Shown here piece after piece: positions 34,691 through 42,546 of a DNA stretch of 64,000 bases. This DNA is from Streptomyces rapamycinicus NRRL 5491. GTDB taxonomy: Bacteria; Actinomycetota; Actinomycetes; Streptomycetales; Streptomycetaceae. The notes under the pieces are model-generated. The model worked only from the letters and a program-made list of their open reading frames with translations, was not told where the DNA came from and ran no database searches. The position numbers and the translations under genes were made by a program. The stretch lies in contig NZ_CP085193.1 of NCBI RefSeq assembly GCF_024298965.1, positions 6,572,001-6,636,000 of the forward strand, in the 5' to 3' direction. Within the stretch, counting starts at the first letter, position 1; each line of letters opens with the position of its first letter.

Positions 34691-35239
34691 CACATGCTGC
34701 AATCGCCACTTCGGTCCGACTTGTGGCGGCGGTCACCCAGGAATGAGGAACTCCTCATGTGAATGATCGCCACATGGATTTGGAGTGGTATGACCCGCTG
34801 GTTCGCGGCTTGTCGGGGTCATTCTCCGATTCCCTATGTTGGCTGGCAGTAACAGGACAGAAACAACCCGGGACACTCGCTGAAAGCCTCCTGACCGATG
34901 CGTACAGTGATGATCACCACGTCGGAGGCGGGGGAGCCCGGGGGCCGTACTGCAGCTAGCTGACAACTTCGGGGGTTCGCGCGGGGGGTCAAAGGGGGGC
35001 CGATAAGGGGAAGACCTGCCTACTCTTTCTGTGCCGACTCGGACGCGTTGACTGGCGTAGGAGTGGGAACTACTGTCGGCCGCGCATCGATAATTGAAGT
35101 GTTCCGCCTTTCAACCTTTGGCGACGGAACATACCTGACCATTCAGGGGGATGGTCACTCACTTCAACCTCCCAGCCGCCTCCCGGACCTACCGGTCCGA
35201 TGTCCGCTGGTGATCGTTGTGTCATAACGGGGGTAAAGC
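34691..35239. other. 549-bp intergenic region upstream of the LuxR-like pair
   Basis: No firm gene. A 66-codon frame (GTG 34759-34959) has a weak SD and no recognisable domain. The region contains the TTGACT/TACTGT promoter at 35048-35076 and a ~160-base leader before the first LuxR-like gene. Confidence 0.5.
35048..35076 (+). promoter_or_regulatory. sigma70/HrdB-type promoter of the LuxR-like gene
   Basis: TTGACT, exactly 17 bp, TACTGT: a near-consensus vegetative promoter and the only one of this quality among the cluster regulators I examined. It implies a 5' leader of about 155 nt. Confidence 0.6.
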
Positions 35240-36070
35240 GTGACAGGTTTGGCGATGGCGCCTGTTTCCGCGAGAGCGGGGGAACCGGCGGCGATAGGCG
35301 CGGCTTCGGGGCCTGGTGGTCCCGAACCGGGACGTGACGGTGTGGTGCAGGCACTGCTCCAGGCCCGTAAATTGATCGAATCGACAGTGAATCTGCACCG
35401 CCGCACCGTGGCCCGCCACGCCGTGGTGACGATGAAGGGGAATGACGCGGCTGTCGCGAACGCCGTGGAGGGGCTCGTCGACCGGGCCCGGCACGGCATC
35501 AGCATCGCGCTCCCCGCCGGCGGCGACCGGGCCGAGATCATGGTGTCGGCGCTGCGCCGGCTGACCGGGCCGGGCCATGAGCGTATTCCGGTGCGGCTGC
35601 TGTGCACTCCTGGTGCGCTCGCCGACCCCGCGACCCGGGCCGCCGTGGAAAGCGGTGTGAACACGCAGGTCAAGGTGGTCGACGCGGTCATGGAGATGCT
35701 GATCGTGGACGGCAGCGTGGCCATGGTCCGGTCCTCCGTGGAGCGCGGGGGAGGGGACGTGGTGTCGGTCATCGAGGACACGGCGTCCGTCCGGGCCCTG
35801 GATCTGCTGTTCGCCGGTGCGTGGTCGGGCGCGGTGCGCCTCGCGGAGCACCGCTGGATCAGCGAGCGGCTGCGGACCGAGTCCGCCCGGCGCATCCTGG
35901 AACGGCTCTGCAAGGGTTACACCGACGATGTCGCGGCTCGCGAGGTCGAGGTGTCGTTACGCACCTACCGGCGCCATGTCGCGGAGATCATGCGGGCGCT
36001 GGGGGCCAGTTCCCGGTTCCAGGCGGGGGTGCGGGCGGTCGAGCTGGGCCTGCTGTCGACGGCCGACTGA
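35240..36070 (+). CDS. LuxR-like transcriptional regulator, paralogue 1 (TTA codon)
   Basis: 276 residues from GTG 35240 with GGGGG upstream. The C-terminal ~60 residues (ARRILERLCKGYTDDVAAREVEVSLRTYRRHVAEIMRALGASSRFQAGVRA) form a LuxR-type HTH. The N-terminal two thirds contain a helix (LLQARKLIESTVNLHR) and an alpha/beta region with IPVRLLCTPGAL and VVDAVMEMLIVDGSVAMVR, reminiscent of the PLD-like domain of TrmB-type regulators. A TTA codon (35957-35959, residue 240) in the HTH makes it a predicted bldA-dependent gene. The second paralogue follows 74 bp downstream. Probably a cluster-situated activator. Confidence 0.85.
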   Translation: MTGLAMAPVSARAGEPAAIGAASGPGGPEPGRDGVVQALLQARKLIESTVNLHRRTVARHAVVTMKGNDAAVANAVEGLVDRARHGISIALPAGGDRAEIMVSALRRLTGPGHERIPVRLLCTPGALADPATRAAVESGVNTQVKVVDAVMEMLIVDGSVAMVRSSVERGGGDVVSVIEDTASVRALDLLFAGAWSGAVRLAEHRWISERLRTESARRILERLCKGYTDDVAAREVEVSLRTYRRHVAEIMRALGASSRFQAGVRAVELGLLSTAD

Positions 36071-36144
36071 CCCGGGGAGCGACGCGGTGCGGGGCGTCCC
36101 GTGCCATGGGCGGACACGAGTGGGTGTTCCGCGGTTGATACGCG

Positions 36145-36993
36145 ATGAGAACTCACGCGGGGGTGAGTGGTGTGCCATCCGGGGTGCCCGAGAGCTCTTC
36201 GGGCAGCAGCCGTCGAGAGGTCGACCTCGTTCCGGTCGAGGCCTCCGATGAATTCGAACGGGAGCTGCTGGAAGTCAGCGCGCTCCTCGCGTCCACGGTG
36301 GACAGACGACGTAATCAGCTGCACCGCGACGCCATGGTGGACGTCATCGACGCCCATGAGGACGCCGTCGAGACGGCGGCGCGGCTGGTCACGGATGCGG
36401 CCGAGCACATCGACGTGGTGCTCGCCGCGGAGCCCGCGTACTCCGAGGCGGTCCACGGCGCCCTGACCGCGCTGCTGTCCGGTACGGCGCGGAACACCTC
36501 CCGGGTGCGGCTGCTGTGCACGCCCTCGACGCTCGACTGGCGGTTCGTCTCGGCGCATGCCGCCGAACCGCGGATACGGACCCGGGTGGCCCGGATCCCC
36601 GCGCTGGTGGCCGTGATCGCCGACAACGAGCACGCGCTGGTGTGCGCCGCGTCGGTGTCCGGCCGCCGGGCCTCGGTGGTCCGCGCGCCCGGTGTCATCC
36701 AGCCGCTGGTCGCGCTGTTCGACGGGGTGTGGCGCAACGCGGTCGAGGTCTCCGACCGCATCGAATTCGGCGACAAGACGCGGGCGGATATCGCACAGCA
36801 GATACTCGAGCGGCTGCGGGCCGGGGTGACCGACGAGGTCGCGGCTCGGGAACTCGCGATGTCAGTGCGTACCTACCGAAGATATGTCGCGGAGATCATG
36901 GCATTACTCGGGGCGAATTCACGATTTCAGGCCGGGGTGCGCGCCGCGGAACTCGGTCTGCTCATCTCGCAATCCGCCGGCGAGCGACGGTGA
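36145..36993 (+). CDS. LuxR-like transcriptional regulator, paralogue 2 (TTA codon)
   Basis: 282 residues, ATG 36145. Same architecture as its neighbour: FERELLEVSALLASTVDRRRNQLHR helix, SRVRLLCTPSTLDW, and a C-terminal HTH QQILERLRAGVTDEVAARELAMSVRTYRRYVAEIMALLGANSRFQAGVRA. The HTHs are nearly identical while the N-terminal domains diverge. This suggests a duplication yielding either a heterodimer or two regulators reading one operator. A TTA codon (36904-36906, residue 254) again lies in the HTH. No promoter of its own is evident, so it is likely co-transcribed with paralogue 1. Confidence 0.85.
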   Translation: MRTHAGVSGVPSGVPESSSGSSRREVDLVPVEASDEFERELLEVSALLASTVDRRRNQLHRDAMVDVIDAHEDAVETAARLVTDAAEHIDVVLAAEPAYSEAVHGALTALLSGTARNTSRVRLLCTPSTLDWRFVSAHAAEPRIRTRVARIPALVAVIADNEHALVCAASVSGRRASVVRAPGVIQPLVALFDGVWRNAVEVSDRIEFGDKTRADIAQQILERLRAGVTDEVAARELAMSVRTYRRYVAEIMALLGANSRFQAGVRAAELGLLISQSAGERR

Positions 36994-37023
36994 CCAGCCA
37001 TCGCATTCTTTTCAGCGGCCCAA

Positions 37024-37074
37024 TGGCAGCTTCCTGACCGGCCGTTGCCCGGTGCATCGGGGCGCGGCTAGAAC
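37024..37074 (+). promoter_or_regulatory. cluster promoter module, copy B (thioesterase operon)
   Basis: TGGCAGCTTCCTG, ACCGGCCG, TTGCCC, 18-bp spacer, TAGAAC. 77 bp before the thioesterase start. Confidence 0.75.
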
Positions 37075-37150
37075 TGGCCGCAAGGAATGCGGGCGGGTCA
37101 CCAGGGCGACGGGGGATCGGCCGACGATGACGAGGAGGTGCGTGGAGAAG

Positions 37151-37894
37151 ATGGCCGTCGGCATCGACAGCAAGTGGTTCCGCAGATACGGGACCGGGGC
37201 GGCGCCGCGCAGGCGGCTGGTCTGCCTGCCGCACGCGGGGGGATCCGCCGGGTTCTTCCACGGCTGGGGGACCGCCTTCGACTACGGGGTGGAAGTGCTC
37301 GCCACGCGCTATCCGGGCCGCCAGGAGCGGCTCGTCGAGCCGGGCATCGACCGCATCGAGGACCTCGCGGACGAGGTCACCGCGGCGCTGCTGCCCTTCG
37401 CGGACGTGCCGTTGACCCTCTTCGGCCACAGCATGGGCGCGTCCGTGGGGTACGAGGTCGCGCTGCGGCTGGAGGGCCGGTACGGCATCCGCCCGCAGGC
37501 GCTCTTCGTCTCCAGCCGGAAGGCGCCGCACGAGCTGACGCCCCGGACCACCTACCTGGACGGCGACGAGGCGCTGCTGGAGGAGGTGCGGGGGCTCGGC
37601 GGTACGGACGGCGAGCTGCTGGACGACCCGGATCTGCGCGAGCTGGTGCTGCCCGCGCTCCGGGCGGACTTCAAGGCGGTCGGGACGTACGGCCCCCGTA
37701 CCGCGGTGCCGGTCGGCTGCCCGGTGGTGGCCCATGTCGGGGACGGCGACCCGCACATCACCGCGGAGGACATGGCCGCCTGGGGCGAGGTGGCACCGGC
37801 GGGCTTCGAACTGCGGGTGCTGCCGGGGCACCACTTCTACCTGGTGGAGCAGCGCGACGCCGTCGTCCGCGCGCTCGCCGCGCATCTGGGCTGA
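37151..37894 (+). CDS. type II thioesterase
   Basis: 247 residues. RRLVCLPHAGGSAGFFHGW, ATRYPGRQERL, LTLFGHSMGASVGYEVAL (nucleophile Ser in GHSMG), HVGDGDPHITAEDM (Asp region) and VLPGHHFYLVEQ (His) are diagnostic of GrsT/TEII proteins. They remove aberrant acyl groups from PKS/NRPS carrier proteins. Starts at 37142 (GTG) or 37127 (ATG) are also possible. It stops five bases before the IclR gene. Its presence supports an NRPS/PKS product. Confidence 0.92.
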   Translation: MAVGIDSKWFRRYGTGAAPRRRLVCLPHAGGSAGFFHGWGTAFDYGVEVLATRYPGRQERLVEPGIDRIEDLADEVTAALLPFADVPLTLFGHSMGASVGYEVALRLEGRYGIRPQALFVSSRKAPHELTPRTTYLDGDEALLEEVRGLGGTDGELLDDPDLRELVLPALRADFKAVGTYGPRTAVPVGCPVVAHVGDGDPHITAEDMAAWGEVAPAGFELRVLPGHHFYLVEQRDAVVRALAAHLG

Positions 37895-37898
37895 CCTC

Positions 37899-38627
37899 AT
37901 GGCCCACTCGACGATGACCTCACCGCCGCCGATGAGCGGAGTGGGCGTGCTCGACAAGGCGTCGCTGCTGCTGGGCGTGTTGGAGAGCGGCCCCGCCACG
38001 CTGGCCCGGCTGGTCTCCGACACCGGTCTGAAACGGCCCACCGTGCACCGGCTGGTGGTGGCCCTGGAGCGGCTGAGGCTGGTCGCCCGCGACGGGCAGG
38101 GGCGCTTCGCCCTCGGCCCCCGGCTGGGCGACATGGTCGTCGAGGCGCGCCAAGACCGGCTGAAGGCCCAGGCGGGCCCGGTGCTCGCGCAGGTGAGCGC
38201 CCGGACCGGGACGAGCGCCCGGCTCCACCGGCGCCGCGGCCGGATGCGGGTCTGTGTGGCCTCCTCCGAGGTGCTGGGCGGTGAGCCGATGCCGGTGGGC
38301 ACCGCGTTTCCCATGAAGTCCGGGGCGGTGGCCCAGGTGCTGCTCGCGTGGGAGGAACCCGAGGTGCTGTACGAGGCGCTGCGCGGGGCCCGGTTCAGCG
38401 CGGCCGTGCTCTCCGGCGTACGGCGGCGGGGCTGGGCCCAGAGCGTCGGGGGCTGGGAGCCGGACATGGCGACCGTGTCGGCGCCGGTGCGCTCCCCGGA
38501 GGGGCGGGTGGTCGCGGCGCTGTCGCTCTCCGGGCCGATCAGCCGGGTGAGCCGCAGTCCGGGGCATCAGCTCGGCTGTGAGGCGATCGACGCGGCGGTG
38601 CGGATCGCCGAGTTGTCAGGTAACTGA
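37899..38627 (+). CDS. IclR-family transcriptional regulator
   Basis: 242 residues, ATG 37899. The N-terminal winged HTH is VLDKASLLLGVLESGPATLARLVSDTGLKRPTVHRLVVALERL, followed by an effector domain (~85-240) with ALRGARFSAAVLSGVRRRGWAQSVGGWEPDMATVSAPV and SLSGPISRVS. This resembles the IclR proteins beside leucine-biosynthesis genes (NdgR type), though the ligand is unknown. It shares an operon with the thioesterase; the SARP gene begins 86 bp later. It may link amino-acid status to the cluster. Confidence 0.88.
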   Translation: MAHSTMTSPPPMSGVGVLDKASLLLGVLESGPATLARLVSDTGLKRPTVHRLVVALERLRLVARDGQGRFALGPRLGDMVVEARQDRLKAQAGPVLAQVSARTGTSARLHRRRGRMRVCVASSEVLGGEPMPVGTAFPMKSGAVAQVLLAWEEPEVLYEALRGARFSAAVLSGVRRRGWAQSVGGWEPDMATVSAPVRSPEGRVVAALSLSGPISRVSRSPGHQLGCEAIDAAVRIAELSGN

Positions 38628-38712
38628 CGTCTCGCTGACGGCGGGGCGGGGTGGGACGAACGAGGGCGGGGGTGGTCGGACCGAACGACACCGAGGCCGT
38701 GGGGAGGCAGCT

Positions 38713-40581
38713 GTGCGGCAGGTGGAGTTCGGGATCCTCGGGCCGGTGGAGGTGCGCGTGGACGGGCTGCTGCTGCCCGTCGACGGCGCCAAACAGCGGA
38801 CCGTACTGGCCGCTCTGCTGCTGTCCGGTGGCCGGGTGGTCTCGGACGACCGGCTCAGCGAGCTGCTGTGGGGGCGCAATCCGCCGGTCACGATGACCGC
38901 GCAGCTCTACACCCATATCTCGCGGCTGCGGAAGCGCTGCGCCCCCTGGCTCCAGCTGGCCCGCCGGGGCCCGGGGTACGCCATGGACCACAGCGGGGCC
39001 CGGTTCGACTGGGAGGAGTTCCAGCGCCTCGCCGAGCAGGGGCGCGGTGAACTCGCCGACGGCCGGTACGGGGACGCCGCCGAGCGGCTGCACACCGCCC
39101 TGGCGCTGTGGCGGGGGCCCGCCCTGTCGGATGTGACCGGCTTCCTGGAGGAGACGGAGCTGCCGCGGCTGGAGGAGGCCCGGATCAGCGCGGTGGAGCA
39201 CCGCATCGACGCGGAGCTGGCGCTGGGCAGGCACGCCCGGTCCGTACCCGAACTGACCCGGCTGGTGGCCGAGCATCCGCTCCGGGAGGGTTTACGCGGA
39301 CAGTTGATGACCGCCCTGTACCGGTGTGACCGGCGGGCGGACGCGCTGGCGGTCTACGAGCGCGGACGGCGGGTGCTGCGCGACGAGCTCGGGATGGATC
39401 CCGGCGCGGGGCTGCGCCACGTCCACCACGGGGTGCTGCGCGGCGATCTGCCCGGTCCCGCCGCCCCGGAGCCGGTCCGGGTGCGGCTGCACAAGGCGGG
39501 GCGGGCGGGCGCCGCCGGGCCCGAGCCGATGGCCGGGGACATCTGGGCCGGCCTGATGCCCGCCATGCTGCCGACCGACATCGCCGATCTGAGCGGGCGC
39601 GCCGAGCAGCTCGCGATCGTGTCGGACGGGCTGCGAGCCCCCGGGCGCGGCGGGGCGACGGTGCTGACCGGCGCTCCGGGGACGGGCACCTCGGCGCTGG
39701 CGGTGCACGCCGCGCACCGGTGCCGTGCGGACTTTCCGCACGGGCAGCTGTACGCCGACCTGAGGGAGGAGGACGGCGGGCCCAAGGATCCGCTGGATGT
39801 GCTCGGCTGGTTCCTGCGGGCGCTCGGTGTCGGCCGTCACGATCTGCCCGCCGCGCTGGACGAACGGGCGCAGCTGTACCGCAGCCGGCTGGCCGGCCGC
39901 CGGGCGCTGGTGGTGCTGGACAACGCGGTCGAGGACCGGCAGGTGCGCCCGCTGCTGGTGAACGGCGACGGCTGCCGCACGCTGATCACCGGTCACTCCT
40001 CGCTCACCTCGGTGGAGGGGGTGCGCCTGGTGCGGCTCGATCCGCTGGACGCCGCGGAGGGGCGGCTGCTGCTGGCGGCACTCGCGGGGCCCGGGAGGGT
40101 GGCGGCGGAGCCGGACGCGGCCGACCGGATCGTGGCGCGGTGCGACGGGCTCCCACTGGCGCTGCGGATCTGCGCGGCGCGGCTGGCGGCCTATCCGCAG
40201 TGGCGGCTGGCGCATCTGGCGGACCGGCTGGCGCACGCGGAGCGGCGGCTGGGCGAGCTGTCCCTGGGCAGCCTCGACGTGCGGGCGACCCTGAGCCGTT
40301 GTCACGCCCGGCTGGCGCCGACGGCCCGGTACGCGTTCCGGGCGCTGGCGTACCGGGACGAGGGCTCCGCGTTCACGGCGCGTCAGGCGGCCGTGGAACT
40401 GCGGTGGCCGGAGGGGCGGGCCGAGGACGTACTGGAGTCGATCTCGGAGGTCCGCCTGCTGGACATCATCGCCGACGGGGACCAACTGCGGTACCGGTAC
40501 CGCCCGTTGGTGTGGCTGTTCGCCCGTGAGCAGCGGGGCCGCGGACCGGGGCCGCAGCCGCCGCCGGGCGGTACGGGCTGA
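38713..40581 (+). CDS. SARP-family activator with NB-ARC-like ATPase (TTA codon)
   Basis: 622 residues from GTG 38713 (GGGGAGG upstream). OmpR-like DNA-binding domain (~1-95): EFGILGPVEVRVDGLLLPVDGAKQRTVLAALLL and LYTHISRLRKRC. Bacterial transcriptional activation domain (~96-250): LYRCDRRADALAVYERGRRVLRDELGMDPG. NB-ARC-type ATPase follows, with P-loop VLTGAPGTGTSALAVHAAH, in which the canonical GK(T/S) Lys is Thr, and RALVVLDNAVEDRQVRPLL (Walker B). No TPR domain, so it is medium-size. TTA codon at 39292-39294 (residue 194). SARPs recruit RNAP at pathway promoters; this is the likeliest direct activator here. Confidence 0.93.
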   Translation: MRQVEFGILGPVEVRVDGLLLPVDGAKQRTVLAALLLSGGRVVSDDRLSELLWGRNPPVTMTAQLYTHISRLRKRCAPWLQLARRGPGYAMDHSGARFDWEEFQRLAEQGRGELADGRYGDAAERLHTALALWRGPALSDVTGFLEETELPRLEEARISAVEHRIDAELALGRHARSVPELTRLVAEHPLREGLRGQLMTALYRCDRRADALAVYERGRRVLRDELGMDPGAGLRHVHHGVLRGDLPGPAAPEPVRVRLHKAGRAGAAGPEPMAGDIWAGLMPAMLPTDIADLSGRAEQLAIVSDGLRAPGRGGATVLTGAPGTGTSALAVHAAHRCRADFPHGQLYADLREEDGGPKDPLDVLGWFLRALGVGRHDLPAALDERAQLYRSRLAGRRALVVLDNAVEDRQVRPLLVNGDGCRTLITGHSSLTSVEGVRLVRLDPLDAAEGRLLLAALAGPGRVAAEPDAADRIVARCDGLPLALRICAARLAAYPQWRLAHLADRLAHAERRLGELSLGSLDVRATLSRCHARLAPTARYAFRALAYRDEGSAFTARQAAVELRWPEGRAEDVLESISEVRLLDIIADGDQLRYRYRPLVWLFAREQRGRGPGPQPPPGGTG

Positions 40582-40631
40582 TCCGGCCGGGCCTCCGGGA
40601 CTGATCCGGCCGGGCCTCCGGGACTGATCCC
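40578..40631 (+). repeat. 23-bp tandem repeat x2.3 starting on the SARP stop codon
   Basis: CTGATCCGGCCGGGCCTCCG-GGA at 40578-40600 and 40601-40623, then CTGATCCC. The SARP TGA (40579-40581) is copied in each unit. Confidence 0.9.
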
Positions 40632-40703
40632 GACCGGTCCCCGGGGGCCGAGCGGCTCCGGGCGGAACGGGCCGGGCCCCGGCGCTCCTTGGCGGGCCCC
40701 GGG

Positions 40704-40761
40704 CCCCGGCCGATCCGGTTCAGGACGCCTCGCCCCGGCCGATCCGGTTCAAGACGCCTCG
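40704..40761 (-). repeat. 29-bp tandem repeat x2 over the stop codon of gene 40749-41024
   Basis: CCCCGGCCGATCCGGTTCAG-GACGCCTCG at 40704-40732 and 40733-40761 (one G/A difference). Read on the minus strand each contains the gene end GAGGCGTCYTGA. Confidence 0.9.
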
Positions 40762-41024
40762 GGCGCGTCCGCGATGGTGCTGTGGACGGCGTTGATGAGC
40801 ATGGCCACCAGGCTGGCCCAGCGGGCGCCCGCGTCGCTCATCAGCGACTGCCGGGGCCCGATGTACTCGGCGTACTCCGTGCGGTGCGGGTCGAGCGCCA
40901 ACTCCTCGACGACCGCGGCGAACTCCGCCGGATCGTCCAGGTCCCGGCGTTCCAGGTGCTGGAGCCAGGCCGTGAAATCGAGTTCCACTCCGGCCGGAAT
41001 CTCAGTGGTCGATACGTTTTCCAC
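40749..41024 (-). CDS. small hypothetical cluster protein
   Basis: 91 residues from GTG 41024 (GGGAGG upstream); an upstream ATG would add 17 residues. Predicted all-helical and acidic: LDFTAWLQHLERRDLDDPAEFAAVVEELALDP, then YAEYIGPRQSLMSDAGARWASLVAMLINAVHSTI. I do not recognise it. Its minus-strand location between the SARP gene and the PKS operon, with the next gene in the same direction, suggests a small operon of accessory function. Confidence 0.65.
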   Translation of the reverse strand: MENVSTTEIPAGVELDFTAWLQHLERRDLDDPAEFAAVVEELALDPHRTEYAEYIGPRQSLMSDAGARWASLVAMLINAVHSTIADAPEAS

Positions 41025-41163
41025 TGCACCTCCCTGGTCTGTGCGGACCGGCATCCATGTCCGCGGGACCAGCATGGAATGCCCGCCTATGGCCGTCCTA
41101 TTCCAGTGGAGGTCCGTGACTATAGGCCGGTGATAGACGGACCGGTGGGCCTACGGCGTCCGG

Positions 41164-41661
41164 CTAGACGCGGGGGAAACGGGCCTGCAGATTCCAGATG
41201 GCGGTGTTGTCCGCGAGCTCTTCGTGCAGATCCGTCAGATCCGCGATCAGATCGTGCAGGAAGTCCCGGGCCTCGCGGCGCAGTGCGGCATGGGAGAAAT
41301 TCAGCGGTGGATCCGTGGCCGGTGCCCAGTCGGCGGTGATGTCCACCCATCCGAAGCGCCGCTCGAAGCGCATCCGGTCGGTGGATTCGGTGAAGTCCAG
41401 TTCCGCGTGGACGGGGGTGGCGGAGCGGCTGCCGCGCGGATCCCGGTCGAGCAGTTCGACGATGTCGCACAGCGCCCAGGCGAAGTCCAGCACCGGCACC
41501 CATCCCCAGGCTGTGGACAGTTCGCGGCCGCTCGATGTGTCCGCCAGGTGGACATCGCCGCAGAACAGGTCGTGGCGCAGGGCCTGGACAGGGGCGCCCC
41601 GGTAGTCCGTCCGTGAGGGGTCCGGGAAGCGGTGGGAGAGGGAGTAGCCGAGCTCGATCAC
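41164..41661 (-). CDS. hypothetical protein
   Basis: 165 residues from GTG 41661. Soluble, beta-rich first half (LGYSLSHRFPDPSRTDYRG, WGWVPVLDFAWALCDIVELLDRDP) and a helical end (REARDFLHDLIADLTDLHEELADNTAIWNL). No characterised family is recognised. Upstream of gene 40749-41024 on the same strand. Codon use is normal, so I consider it real. Confidence 0.62.
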   Translation of the reverse strand: MIELGYSLSHRFPDPSRTDYRGAPVQALRHDLFCGDVHLADTSSGRELSTAWGWVPVLDFAWALCDIVELLDRDPRGSRSATPVHAELDFTESTDRMRFERRFGWVDITADWAPATDPPLNFSHAALRREARDFLHDLIADLTDLHEELADNTAIWNLQARFPRV

Positions 41662-41717
41662 CGACCGATGGTGTCATGGTGTCCCGCCGGCCCGCGGCGG
41701 GGGCAGCCCCTAGGCGC

Positions 41718-41769
41718 TGGCACCTTCCTGTTAGCGCCATTGTGGAAGATCAACGGACTCGGATAGAAA
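41718..41769 (+). promoter_or_regulatory. cluster promoter module, copy E
   Basis: TGGCACCTTCCTG, then GCCA-TTGTGG, 18-bp spacer, TAGAAA. Plus-strand orientation. No certain gene starts soon after it; it could contribute to transcription of the ACP operon 470 bp downstream, or serve a small unrecognised transcript. Confidence 0.6.
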
Positions 41770-42003
41770 TCCAGTCAGTTGACGGAACACCCCGTGTCCG
41801 CGAAGTGGACGGCGGGAGATCCGACTCCGGCGGTGGTCATCCCCCGAACGACCGCCGGTGCCTCCCCTCGGCGCGCCCGCGGTGCTCCGCGCACCCGCCG
41901 CGGCATGCCGGGAGGAGGAGGTCAGGGGCTCGGACCCACTGTGCGAACCATCCACGGGACCGGGCCCCTGATCAGGGGACGGCGGCGGACGAGAACGATT
42001 CGC

Positions 42004-42054
42004 TGGCAGCTTCCTGTACCGGCTGTTGCGCGGTACCGGCCGCGCGGATAGTTC
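42004..42054 (+). promoter_or_regulatory. cluster promoter module, copy C
   Basis: TGGCAGCTTCCTG, TACCGGCTG, TTGCGC, 17-bp spacer, TAGTTC. First of two tandem copies before the ACP-ketosynthase operon. Confidence 0.75.
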
Positions 42055-42127
42055 TGGTGGGAAGCGCCGATAAATAACCGCCGAGGAGCGGGAATCCGGG
42101 TAGCGGGCAGGTCTGCCGACCGGGATG

Positions 42128-42178
42128 TGGCAGCTTTATGCAGTGGGCATTGCGCGGTATCGCGGGGTGCCATAGAAA
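42128..42178 (+). promoter_or_regulatory. cluster promoter module, copy D (ACP operon)
   Basis: TGGCAGCTTTATG, GGGCA, TTGCGC, 17-bp spacer GGTATCGCGGGGTGCCA, TAGAAA. Nearest to the ACP start (63 bp). Together C, D and E occupy the 579-bp gap before the operon. Confidence 0.75.
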
Positions 42179-42240
42179 GATCCGAGTCCAAAATGGAAAC
42201 GGCCTGTGGGTCGGCCTTGTTCGAAAGTGGGGGATCCATC

Positions 42241-42492
42241 ATGAGTTCGGTACACGAGGAGCGGGTGCAGAAGATCAAGGAGATCGTCTGCGATGTTCTG
42301 GAGATCGAAGAGGACGAGGTTATCGAGACCAGCCTCTTCAAGGAGGACCACTCGGCTGACTCGCTGCGTTCCATCGAAATTCTCGCGAATCTCGAGAAGG
42401 AATTCCACGTCACCATCGACCAGTCGGAACTCCCCCGGATGGTGCACCTCAAGGGCGTCTACGAGGTAGTCGCCGAGTCCGCCGGCTGGTAA
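42241..42492 (+). CDS. acyl carrier protein, type II PKS/FAS-like
   Basis: 83 residues, ATG 42241 after AGTGGGGG. VQKIKEIVCDVLEIEEDEV, then HSADSLRSIEILANLEKEFHVTI with the phosphopantetheine Ser in ADSL; strongly acidic helical bundle. It carries the growing polyene chain and is the first gene of a ~10-kb operon running to MbtH. Acts in the cytosol with the ketosynthases, ketoreductase and dehydratases downstream. Confidence 0.93.
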   Translation: MSSVHEERVQKIKEIVCDVLEIEEDEVIETSLFKEDHSADSLRSIEILANLEKEFHVTIDQSELPRMVHLKGVYEVVAESAGW

Positions 42493-42546
42493 AGCGGCGC
42501 TTTCCTATCTGCGGACACGGCCGGAACAGCGGACGGAGGGGTCGGG

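Noticed and set aside
34759..34959. 66-codon plus-strand ORF between the LysR-type and LuxR-like genes
   Set aside because: Weak ribosome-binding site, no recognisable domain, and it lies in an AT-richer spacer with a better-supported promoter after it.
41779..42051. 90-codon ORF downstream of promoter module E
   Set aside because: Arg/Pro-rich composition typical of GC-rich non-coding frames, and promoter module C lies inside its end; no conserved motif.
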